A stretch of 64,000 bases of DNA from Isoetes taiwanensis. Taxonomy: Eukaryota > Streptophyta > Lycopodiopsida > Isoetales > Isoetaceae. The DNA lies in NCBI GenBank assembly GCA_021234155.1, contig JAJEKV010000003.1:19638386-19702385 (forward strand). The letters are read 5' to 3'. The position numbers and the translations under genes are program-made. The notes beneath the pieces were generated by a model. The model was given only the letters and a program-made list of their open reading frames with translations. It had not been told where the DNA came from and made no database searches. Every line of letters begins with the position of its first letter. Position 1 is the first letter of the stretch. Below are positions 33,781 through 44,159 of the stretch, piece after piece.

Positions 33781-36689
33781 GACCATTAGTGACAAGAATT
33801 TCCATTGAAAGAGGTTGTTACCATTGGTATTGGTGTTAAATCCGGAGAAAAGAGCGACACCATTGAGAAAGGAGCAATTTCTTGTGTGAAGGGAATTTTA
33901 TGCGTAATTGATTGTGGAGTAAAATTTGACAAGGGGGAGCATAGTTTTATGCCGAAGTAAGAAGGACATCCCACCAAGCTCTATCGTGGCTAAGAAGATG
34001 GGTGGAAGAGTCAATCTTTGGGCTCAAAATTGCATCAAGATTGAATTTGTTTTCAGTTGGGGCCCGTCACGGGGTCTAATTCTCGGATCCGGGGAGGTTT
34101 GATTCCATTTACCGATCTAGAAGGTAATCCAATTTCGTTTTTCAAAATTGAAGGGAGATTCAATTTCGTTTTCCAATTTCAAGAAACCCAAGAAGCGAGA
34201 TAAGGTTTGGCATTACCACCTATGGTATGGGGTTTTAGGACAATGGGGATTCAAAGTTTGATGATGGTGGATCGGGATCCTTTGGAAGCACGATACGAGA
34301 AGTTTGAGGGAGGTATTGCCCGGCAATGTAGGATTCTGCGTTGTGATTACTTGCTTTGGTTTCATGGTTGCAAGATTCCCGGTGGAGGAATGGGCACAAA
34401 CTCTGACCCGGTCTTGATCAGAATTAAAAAGGAAGCTTTCATTGCTAATTATCAAAGAAGTTCATGGTAAGGATAAGACTATGGAAGGTGGACCAATTTC
34501 ACACACAAAGGAAGATGAATCAATTAGAGAGTATAATCCCGGAGGTATATTCACGGTTCTGGTAGTGGTTCATTGGAAAGATTGCAAGGAGTGATGAAAT
34601 GGATATTCAATGGTATGTGAAGAAATTTTGAAGCGAGCTATTATCATAAAGATTGAAGGCTAAACAGCCACCACAACATTGTCCGAGGCACAAAAGTATG
34701 CTCTCAAAGGTGAAGATAAGGCTGGGATACATTCATGAAGTTAATAACCGAGGCAAAGCGAGAGGATGTTAGGCCAAGATTTCTAAGCTTACAATGGTGG
34801 TGAAGCAGGGAGGTTCAGTTTCTTACTTGGCCAATTATTGTGGGTCTATTGGGCGTGCGATGCTACATGTGGGTGAAGTGCTCAAGATGCCAAATAAAGG
34901 GCCATAATGATCGAGAATGTGGGAGAAAGAGATTCTTTGAGAGGGCAGTCAGTATTTCTTTGTTATGCAACAAGCACCATCTATTCCTATTCAACCAATG
35001 CGGCCACCTATTATACCACAAGTGCCAATGATGCCACAAGCTCCAATTGCCCAACAAGTTCAATGGGTTCCACATCAATGCGTGCCGATACGCTTGAGGG
35101 ATGGTATCAGTAAGGCTCATTTATTGCAAGTTATGTGATAAATTCAAGCATGATGGGACTACTTGTTGGAAAATCCATGGAAAACCAGAATATGGGCAAC
35201 CAACAAGTATCCACCAAAGCTGACAAGAGTGTTTGAATCCGGTACCTCTTCCTAATAATGATAGGCCAGCATTCAAGATGCAAAAGTACATTGATAATCC
35301 TCGAGTTAAGGCTCTTATTGAGGGGCTTAAGAAGCGAGAGAAGGCAAAATCCCGGTAGTAAATTGTGGATTTGTTGAGGTGGAGCATGACCTATTTCAGC
35401 AAGAAGAGATTGGAAGTAAATCGTTACAAGATCACAAAAGGTAGTCACGGGGAACAAAGAGTAGTGCCATTGCGGAGAAGACTAAGACCTCTTTCGAAGG
35501 CTTTGAAGGAACAAGCTTTGAAGGTGTCGGCTAGAAGGTGCAATTCAATGTCTTGCCCATGAGCAGTTTCGATCTATAGAAAATCAGCCCATGAAGTGAT
35601 GCCTCCTATGGTGGATGAAATTCAAATGAAGATGATGTGATCAGCGAGTTTTGGCCACTAAAGTTACACTTACTCTTGAGCAATTGATGCATTTATTCTC
35701 CAAATTTATTGCAAGAGTTAGGGAAGAACAAAATCAAAATTTCAGTCCAACAAATCCTCGATAATCTGAGCAAAGAGGAGAATGGGAGGCCACCAACCCG
35801 GCAATCCAAAAGGATCTGGGCCATTTCTTTGTGATGTAGTATTAATGGATATCTAATAATCAAAGGCCAACATAAGATCTTGGTAAGGTGGAGTGAATGT
35901 ACCCGTACCACATAATGCTTCAAGTTAGATTGAAAATGATGGAGCGGAAACCCAGCTATGATGCTCAAAGCATTCAATCAAATGAAGGTGCAGCCTATGG
36001 GAGTCATAAGAATGTGTCTTATGCAAGGTCTATGAAATTGGAGAGGAAGCAATCTTGGATTTCATGGTTTTGAAATTTCAGAGAGAGTGTGCATCTTTGA
36101 AACTTATAACTGTTCTTTGGCCCAGAGTACATGGTTTAAGATCTTGCGTACAAAATTTGAGACTTCATGGAGAGGCAGAAATGAACATCTTTGAAGAACA
36201 CAAAGGGAGTTACTATAGATCATCCTGCGAGAAATCAGCAAAAGGTACCTTTCTTTGCAATACTTCTTTGAGCAGCCATGGTAGAAATCAACCGAGAATG
36301 CCATAGTGTCGAGGGCAGCAAGGTCTTAGTTGTTTTTCATATCTTGGAAGTGGGTGACAGGGAAGATAAGACTTTGTACAAGTGGTTCAAAAGGTACCCC
36401 AAATTTCAGAAATATGTCATTTCACGGCCAAGTTGCCCGTCATTATGTCAAGGGAGCTTGAGAGTATTGTTGAAGATGAGTTACAAGAGATGTAGCCAGA
36501 CATGCGAGGAAGAGTCCATTCGAACCCATTGGGAAACTTTATTCCAGCAAGGAAGTGATCAAGATCAAGTAGAGATGCTGATTTTGACATGGGCATGGAT
36601 GGAGTAATAGAGAAATCAGCCCGCTATGCAAGGACAAGCAGCTTGGTGGCATGCACGATACGGAGGATGAAATTAAATCAGATAGTCCA

Positions 36690-36875
36690 TATTCACCACG
36701 GTCATTCACAGTCACCACATACACCATTTCATCACAATCATCACATTCATCCTGATCCACCACATTCATCACTTTGTCACCACATTCACCACATTCATCA
36801 ACTGTCACCACATTCACCACATTAAGTCATTGTCATCACACCTCACCACATTCATTCTGATCACCACATTTGAGT
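36690..36875 (+). repeat. CACCACATTCAT minisatellite inside the nested element
   Basis: About fifteen imperfect 'caccacattcat'/'atcaccacat' units. They interrupt the region between gag and RT. The motif is the same as in this element's LTRs. Confidence 0.8.
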
Positions 36876-39800
36876 AAAGAACATCAATATTCTCAAAGAA
36901 ATCAAGAATTGGTTACTATTGGAGCGATCTTACTCCAAAGAGGAGGAGCGATTTGATATCTTTATTAAGAGATTCAGGATGTTTTGGCAAGAAATTACAA
37001 AAGAGGTGAAAGGCATTCCACGAGAGGTTGTAGTTTCATACCATTGATTTGAAACCAAGAGGATCAAAACCAGGAGTCCAACAAGCTCAAAGAATGGAGT
37101 CCAGCCATAGAGGAGCAAGTAAAGGTTGAAGTCATAGGGTTTTGGGCCGAGGTTATTGTACGGTGCCAAATTCCAGTTGGATCCCGAGTTCTGTGTGTAC
37201 GATTGAAAGCCAAATAACTCAATCAGAGTATGCATTGTTGATTCACGAGGGATCAACAAAGCTACCAAAGAGATCATTTTTCCTACACCATTCATAGACA
37301 CCTTGTTGGATATTGTTCGCGGGGAAATCAGGCCTATTCGTTCTTGGATGGTTACTTTCGAGGATATAATCGATTCAAATTCTCCACTACATCCAAGTAT
37401 TGTGACTTTTGAACACCTTTTGGTATCTATGCTTACAAAGGTATTACCTTTTGGCCTCTGTCTCCAGCCACATTTGAGAGAGCTATGACATATGCTTTTC
37501 ATGATATTTTAGACTTTTTGAGAGTCTTTATAGATGATTTGTAGGTATTTTGAATCAAGAAGGGATCACTTGGATCATCTCGGAAAAGTTCTTGAGCGAT
37601 GCGATTGTATGGCATAAGTTTGAATCTGCTAAGTGTAACTTCACTAGAGGAGGAAAACTATTGGGCAATTATGTTTGAAAGGGATTACAAGTGGATCATG
37701 GCAAGGTTGCAGCCTTGGAAAGGTAGAGCCCACCTACAAATGTATCACAAGTGAGAAGCTTATATGGCCAACCGGTTTTAGTAGAGTACATTTTGCTAAA
37801 ATTGACTGACCACTTGTGGTTATGTAAAACAGGGGCCGAGAATTTTTAGATGGAAGGAGAATGCTCAAGAAGCATTTGAATGGTGTCTTGGACAATTGAA
37901 GAACTTGCAGTTCTCAAGAATGGGAGTGAGCCTTTTCATTTATTCTTTCTTGTTTTGGGAGCAAGCTTTGGCTGTCACTATATGGAAAAATCAGCAAAGC
38001 ATTATGATGTGAATTACTATGCTAGTAGGTTGTTAACTCCACAAAACTTAGAAATGGACTCATGTGTTAGCATCTTGGGTTGGCATTGAAGTGGGCCTTG
38101 AATAAATTTGGGCATTATCTTCTTCCTTCACAATGGAATTGACAGAGTAATGCAATGTGTTTACATTCATATGGATGTGAACCGTTGCCATGCATTTACA
38201 ACAAAAGGTATTTGTCCAAGATCCTAAGTTTACAAGATGGGCTCTCATCATGCAAGAATTTGAGTTGAAGTATGTTAAGATGGCTCGAAGACTCATAATC
38301 CAAATTACTTTATTTGAGTAATTAGTGTGAGAATAGAAGAGCGAAGCAGACCGACTAGTAGCGGTTAGGGATAATGGAGTATTCTGAGGGTTCATTGAGG
38401 CCGTGGATCTTTGGTATGCCAATATAGCACAGGTATTTACAAGATCAGACTTATCCTTCATCATTTCAAAAGCAACAAAAAGCATGCTCTTAGAGTGGCG
38501 GCTGATTTATGTGGTGCATGGAAACAAACTGCTACTGGAGACCTAAGGAGGTCTCTTATTAAGGTGTGTTGCTGGTGTCGGCAAACTCATGATTTGTTGC
38601 AACAAGCACATGATTGTCAGGGGGCATTTGCAGCCAAGACTGGCCTAGGAAGATCCTTCATAATAATATGCCATTCCACCTATTTTGGCGTTGGTCCATA
38701 TGTAGAGTTGGATTACATTGAGACTCGCCAGTCATCCATCTGGAGTCATAAGTATATCTCCCAGCAGCCACATGCATGGTGTTTACAAAGTGGAGTGAAG
38801 CAATTCCAGCAAAGCATGCACTCTGAGAAAATACCACGGTAGCTCTTTATCACAATTTGATTTCGGTTTGGTGTTCCAACCATTCTTTTTTGTCACGATG
38901 GAAGTCAAACTTTCATGGGAAAGAAGTAGTAGCTTCAGTGCCGAGAAAGATTGGTGTTCAACGTAGTAAAGCTTACGCTTATTATCCGCGAGGGGGCAAT
39001 GGGCAGGCGGAGTCTACTAACAAAATTAAAGCTATATTGTCCAAGCGATGTGAAGGATAATCAAAGAAATTGGCATGGAAGCCTTGGCCAGATTGCCTTG
39101 AGTTTAGTGTACTTACAAGTTAGCTCTGAGTTTACACCATTTGAATTGGTTTATGGAGTGCAAGCTATGATGCCTATTCATTTGGACATTCCTTTTGTGT
39201 TCATTTATTGGAGCTACCTTATTATGAGAATTTAGGAGAAGTTCCAACTCCAAATCAAGTGCATAATAGGATGGATGATTCTTGATTGGAAGAGATGAGA
39301 CAAGAAGCGTGAGACTTCAATATGAGGGCACAAGAAAGTAAAGCTTATCAAAGATAGGATTCTGAGTTGTCAATCCATTTTGAGGAAGGCCAATTGGTGT
39401 TGTCTTGAGTTCACCCTAAAGAAGCATCTATCCAAATTTCAAAGCCCATAGGAAGGCCCATTTTGATTGATAAAGAGGTGCAGGTGGGGCTTTCTGCTTG
39501 ACCATTCGAGGTATTTGCCTAATCCAGAAATGGCAAGGATCTCGAGGCCTTATTTTGAAAGAGAAGTGCTATTCTAAAGGGATTTGGGTTGGCGCCAGCC
39601 AATTCTGGAATTGTGGAAATTTTTGGGTTACAGCAGGTCGTTTTCTGTAAACAGATGGTGCCAGATCAATAATACTTCATCTATCCTAGATCAAAAGATG
39701 TGTTTGGCGATCTGAAGATCAACGAGGCATGGTGCAGGTCAAGCGAGTCCTGGAACTCAAGATATCAACTTAAAGTTTGCCATGAATTCTGGAGGCTGCT

Positions 39801-39959
39801 GTTTCGTCACTGTCATTTTGGATAATTTGTTTTGTATCGATCCATTTGGTTTGAGAAGGGTGTAAATGGGTCATTTGGGGACATGTCCAAGGACCATATG
39901 AGTTTGTTTTGTTGTGGGTTCTGCCATGCGAGATTATCCACATTTTCCAATGGTCTCGC

Positions 39960-40270
39960 TGTTGGGGTGATCACCACTCACCACATTAAGTCACCGCTCA
40001 CCACACTTATCACACTCACCACATTCATCATATACGTATATAGAGTGATATCACACGGCGTACGCGTCGCGGGGATATTTACTGCGTAGCCCGTGTGGGC
40101 CATTATCATGTTATGCAGGCGAGGGAGCGGTGTATTGAGGGAGAGATTTTTGATTGATCACCTTCGCTAAGGATGATGATTCTTTGTGTTGTGCATTGCC
40201 TTGATACGGTGTGAGCTTGGATTGTTGGGTTTTCGTAGCTGCTTTTGAGTTAGAGTCTAGGCTCTAGCGA
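39960..40270 (+). repeat. 3' LTR of nested gypsy element
   Basis: The partner of 33419-33757, with the same start (tgttggggtgatcacc) and an eroded end ('ggctctagcga' for 'ggctctaaca'). Past it, copy 2 sequence resumes. Confidence 0.75.
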
Positions 40271-40639
40271 GAAGCCGAACTGTGAACTGCGCTATCTCTG
40301 CTCATCCCATGGGCTTTGGCGCAGCCCCTCCACGAATCTGGTGCCCCTTGAGGTTAAGCGGTGGCTACTGCATATCTTATCCTTCATACGTAAAGCATTT
40401 CCATATTCACTCATCTAAATTACAATGGCGGCTTCATCCCGATCTGTTTTGTAGGAAAGCTGTTCCGGCTCGCCGGGCTTCCAAAGCGTTACTCGAAGTA
40501 GAATTGACCTTCTTGGTAGTCGAATTGGCAGGCATCTTACCTTATTCTTTCTTCCCTTCGATGAACATTTCTGTTTCTTTCGGACTGGAGCTTGAGTCGA
40601 GCTAAGTAGAAGACTAGAAGATGCTTGGCTCCTCTTTCT

Positions 40640-40930
40640 TTATTTTCCCTTGTGTTGAGAATGGGCCTCTGGGGCTTGCACGTTCTGGTCCTGCCTGTTA
40701 TTTCCCCTGCCGGCCAACATGGCTTTTATTTCTTGCAGATCTAACCTCATCTGCGAGATTTCTTCCTCTGGCGTTGGTGCGTAGTACTCTTCGAACAGAT
40801 TCCGAGGCTGGAATTGTCCCGGTGGTGTCTGCTCGCCTTGGGCTTGGAATTCAATTTCGACATTCCTCGCTGTTCTAGCTGCACATATTGCATTGGCACC
40901 ATTTATCATGAGTTCTTTTGTTGGTTGCAT
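40640..40930 (-). CDS. Small ORF of copy 2, gag-like by position
   Basis: A 96-residue frame starting at the ATG whose product begins MQPTKEL. It contains 'QPRNLFEEYYAPTPEEE' and a predicted amphipathic stretch 'MRLDLQEIKAMLAGRG', then a polar Gln/Asn-rich end. It lies just 5' of the place where pol should begin and has a recognisable counterpart in copy 1. Coiled-coil-forming gag segments of gypsy elements can look like this, but no zinc knuckle is evident. Similarity continues to about 40290 in broken frames, so the stop at 40640 may be secondary. Confidence 0.45.
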   Translation of the reverse strand: MQPTKELMINGANAICAARTARNVEIEFQAQGEQTPPGQFQPRNLFEEYYAPTPEEEISQMRLDLQEIKAMLAGRGNNRQDQNVQAPEAHSQHKGK

Positions 40931-41070
40931 TAAGAGTTTGAATGATATGATTGTTAAGGCAAAGATATCAAAAAGACATTTAAAATGCAATTCAAAAGAT
41001 CTTATATTTTTATTAATATATAGCCGATATATTAACTTAAAACAATAGTCATGATTCCCGTTACATTGAT

Positions 41071-43425
41071 TTACTGATAGGATGGGTGATCCTCAAGGAA
41101 TTTATTCACTTGGGCTGTACCCACTGTACGTCCCAAGTTCTGGAGTATATCCCTCGATGATCCCCCTCGGATAGCTAAGGCTAGCTCTTCCACCCGTCTA
41201 TTGGAGGCATGAGCTGCTGTTACTGCCAACCTACCTTGTCGAAGATGGGGTACCGTGAAGTCGAAAATGCTCAAGGCCGTTCTCCGCTTCACCAAAATTA
41301 CATGGTCGACTTTTTCTGATAGCCGTGCGTGCATGCCAAAACCCAAAAGTGCTATCAGCATCTGCACGGCTTCCTCTCCACGTGGGCTGAAAAGCTTATG
41401 AAATACTATTATTCTACCGTCTGTTAGGAGCGGGAGATAGTATTTAAGTGCTGCTCCGGGGCGAGAGTCCCCCCGTACTCCTGAGGTAGACCTGTGCCTT
41501 GATGAATACTGATCGACCGGTACTTGAACTAATTCTTCGTAATCATGGAAGAGCGTTCGTAAACTTGTTAAGTTCGTGGCTCTCCCTAGGAACGTTGGTA
41601 ATGGTTCTTGTGAAGAAGATTCTGCTTGAAGTGCTCTTGTTGTCTTCCCCCTTATTCCCATCCGCTCTTGGAGTGCCACAAACTCCTCCTCTGTAGGCAG
41701 TTGTTCTTCCGTCATCATGCCTCTGATAGTGCTATAGGCTTCGATATCTGACATTGTGTGTCCTGTGTATGTGGCTGCTTCCCTTACTTGCACCGGAAAT
41801 TCATCTGTTTCTTGGTCGATGAAATCCTCCAAGTCCGGCTGCTGCCGTAGAAGGTGGAGGAGTTCCTCGACGCGATAGCCTCTGTCCCTGCATTCGGGAA
41901 GGTTTTTAATATCGTTTAGGAACAAATATTCCTGCCCTTCGACTATGATCGGCGCTAGACTTGTTATTCCCAGCCCGATTGGTTGTGCTATCCTCAGGGA
42001 AAAAATTAAGCACAATATATATTTTTTCATAAAAAATGGTTTGGCTATTTTTCAAAATCTTACAGTATTTTATGATATACATTTGGCTAAAGTTATTATT
42101 ATCATTACGTTTATATGTATTTGGACTTGGCGAAACTTTTGAATTAAGTATTCCATTAAGCTTTCACTTGACTATTTTTTCTAATTAGAAAAGGCGAAAA
42201 ATGTAAATTCTATAGTTTTAGACATATTGGACTACAATTACAAATAATAATCAACAATCAAGGAACGTACGATGATATTAAAAAACTTTTAACGGAAGCT
42301 CACAACATAGATTATAACATCCATAGTCTAAACTACATTCAATGTAACGGTGTCCTTCTAGATATGGTGATCAAATTGCACTTATCTGTAACTCTTGAAG
42401 GAATCTATGCAACCAACTCGGGCATCTAGATGGATATTATTAGCCATCTCTTACAACTCCTTTTTTAAGATGCATATGTGGTATATGTAATAGAAATTCA
42501 TAATTTGGAAAACTACTATCACCGATGATGGTAGGTGGCGATTTGTAAAAATCTTTAATAAGAATTCATTTCGTTTGGCTATTAATGATCTAAGATATAA
42601 ATATTGTAATATAAAGAAGGGCTAATCCCTTCTTCGTTAAGGAAAAGGGGAAAAATAGTTTGGCTAATCCTAAAAAAATAATGGAGTACTTGTTTTAACT
42701 ATGGCTATTTTTTATTTTTTTAAAATAAATCTCTCTTCATAAAATTCGCCGCAAAAATTGCCTAGACCCCCTGAAAAATCGCCATTTGGCTAATAATAGC
42801 CGCTAATTTTTTCCATGGCTATCCTCGGTGTGCTCCTGTCAGCTTCGAAACGACTAACATCTTGTTCTGCTTCACGGCGTTCTTCCTCTGGGTCCACTTC
42901 CATTTCATCTTCACTTTCCTCTTCTGAGTCCTCACTTTCTTCGGATGATTCCGCTATGGACTGCTCGTACTCAAGCAGTAGTTGTTCGTCTGCTGCTGAG
43001 TCCAAGGGTGTGATCTCTAGTGGCTGGATTGATGGTTCACCTACCACGGTTTGGGCCCTATAGAATAAATATAGTGCTAAGGCTGTGTTGTAAGAGAAAA
43101 ATCTCTTTCTGTTACTGCTTAGGGTCATGTAGTTGGGTAGGCGCTCGGTTCTATTCTGCAGCAATTTCGCAATGTTGGGTATATGACTAAGGGCTGTTTG
43201 CAATACAGTCTTTGGTACAAAGTACCCTATGCATGGGGGTATTTCTTGCAAGCTAGGAGCTACTTTCTCTTGGAATTCTTGCAGAACTTGTTGGTAGAAT
43301 GGGTTTGAATTCAGGGTTGCCGACAAGTCAAATTCTTTCTGGAAAAGTTGGAGTACTAGGTTAACATCTACCTGAGCAATGTGGGGAGAGGCGCTGTACC
43401 AGCTGATGAAGGATGATGTAGCCAT
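41071..43425 (-). pseudogene. ORF2 of the H3-carrying family, split by a MITE
   Basis: Two open frames, 42790-43425 and 41071-42030, are parts of one gene. An 822-bp insertion at 41996-42817 is flanked by the 9-mer gctatcctc. Removing the insert and one 9-mer joins the halves in the same frame (residue 203 to 204), giving 507 codons. The N-terminal half has 'FDLSATLNSNPFYQQ' and a strongly acidic Ser/Glu/Asp tract at about residues 160-186. The C-terminal half has 'NLPECRDRGYRVEELLHLL', 'PTEEEFVALQERMG' and a hydrophobic domain ending 'NKFLEDHPSYQ'. The family was not recognised. The acidic tract recalls histone chaperones, which is only suggestive. The copy 1 homologue lacks the insert. Confidence 0.8.
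41996..42817. mobile_element. Non-autonomous Mutator-like MITE
   Basis: AT-rich 822-bp insert. Ends read 'agggaaaaaattaagcac' and, reverse complemented, 'catggaaaaaattagcggc', forming imperfect terminal inverted repeats. The flanking 9-bp duplications gctatcctc (41987-41995 and 42818-42826) fit the 9-11 bp habit of Mutator-type elements. No transposase gene is inside. Confidence 0.8.
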
Positions 43426-43725
43426 GAGGAGAAGCGTGATGTCGATATCAAACGGAACTGGAAGCGCTTAAGGAGGCTGGAAGATCGCCTTGGGCGCAGG
43501 AGCAACTTTATAGGTGTGGTTTAGGGGTTATGAGGGTATTTATAGGGATCTTGTACCCTAAAATTTTTAGGGTTTCTAAAACTTTTGGCATTTTGAGATG
43601 AAGTTTGATGTTCCTAGGTTAATATGGAGCTAGAAATGGATTCTATACAATTTTAGGGTTCTAATGCAACAAATTTTGGCCGATTTGGATATGTCTAGCA
43701 CAAGTTATGGACCTTGAAAGGTCGG

Positions 43726-43797
43726 ACCCCTCTAAGCATGCGCGAGAGCATAGTTAGGTTGGGACCTAAGTGGTCTCTAGCGCACCCTTAGAGGTGT
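43726..43797 (-). other. RNA hairpin before ORF2 of copy 2 (a)
   Basis: Nested perfect stems: cctctaag/cttagagg, gcgc/gcgc, agag/ctct and ttaggt/acctaa around a tggg loop. It belongs to a four-member set in this element. Confidence 0.85.
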
Positions 43798-43938
43798 TGG
43801 TCTTTTTATGTCCCATGGATGCCAAAAACAAGTTTAAAGATGTGAATTCATACTTATTTTCTTCTGAACTGCAAGTTTGTTTGCTTATTTACTTCATTTG
43901 GAGCAGGTAAGTGGCTGATCAGTGGTCCAGCTGGCTGG

Positions 43939-44010
43939 ACCCCTCTAAGCATGCGCGAGGAGGGTGTTAGATCCAGACCTAACTATGCCCTGGCGTACCC
44001 TTAGAGGTGT
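43939..44010 (-). other. RNA hairpin before ORF2 of copy 2 (b)
   Basis: 'acccctctaagcatgcgcg' pairs with 'tggcgtacccttagaggtgt', and the inner 'gttag.tc'/'ga.ctaac' pair forms a second stem. Nearly the same sequence as the hairpin at 45476. Confidence 0.85.
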
Positions 44011-44159
44011 TGGCCTCTTTTTACCCAAAATTTCCCATTTGCTCCTTAACTGCTACTATATTTACTCCAATGCACATTTTAAACAACTATATATCCTTAT
44101 TATTCAAAATTTTCACACTTTACATATAAGCCTGTTAGTTACAAAAAGTAGCTTCTGTT

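Larger units (their letters stand above)
33419..40270 (+). mobile_element. Plus-strand Ty3/gypsy element nested in copy 2
   Basis: Direct repeats beginning 'tgttgggg(g)tgatcaccac' mark LTRs at 33419-33757 and about 39960-40270. Inside, in plus orientation and broken frames: a gag CCHC zinc knuckle ('CSRCQIKGHNDREC') at about 34880-34922, RT residues ('VDSRGINKATKE', 'LPFGLC', 'FIDDL') at about 37230-37545, RNase H ('YYASRLLTPQ') near 38015-38045, and integrase ('GNGQAESTNK' and 'FTPFELVYGVQAMMP') at 38995-39180. The FIDD box and 'LVYG..A..P' C-terminus suggest a non-chromodomain Athila/Tat-like lineage. It separates gag-like and pol segments of copy 2, so it inserted later. Confidence 0.8.
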
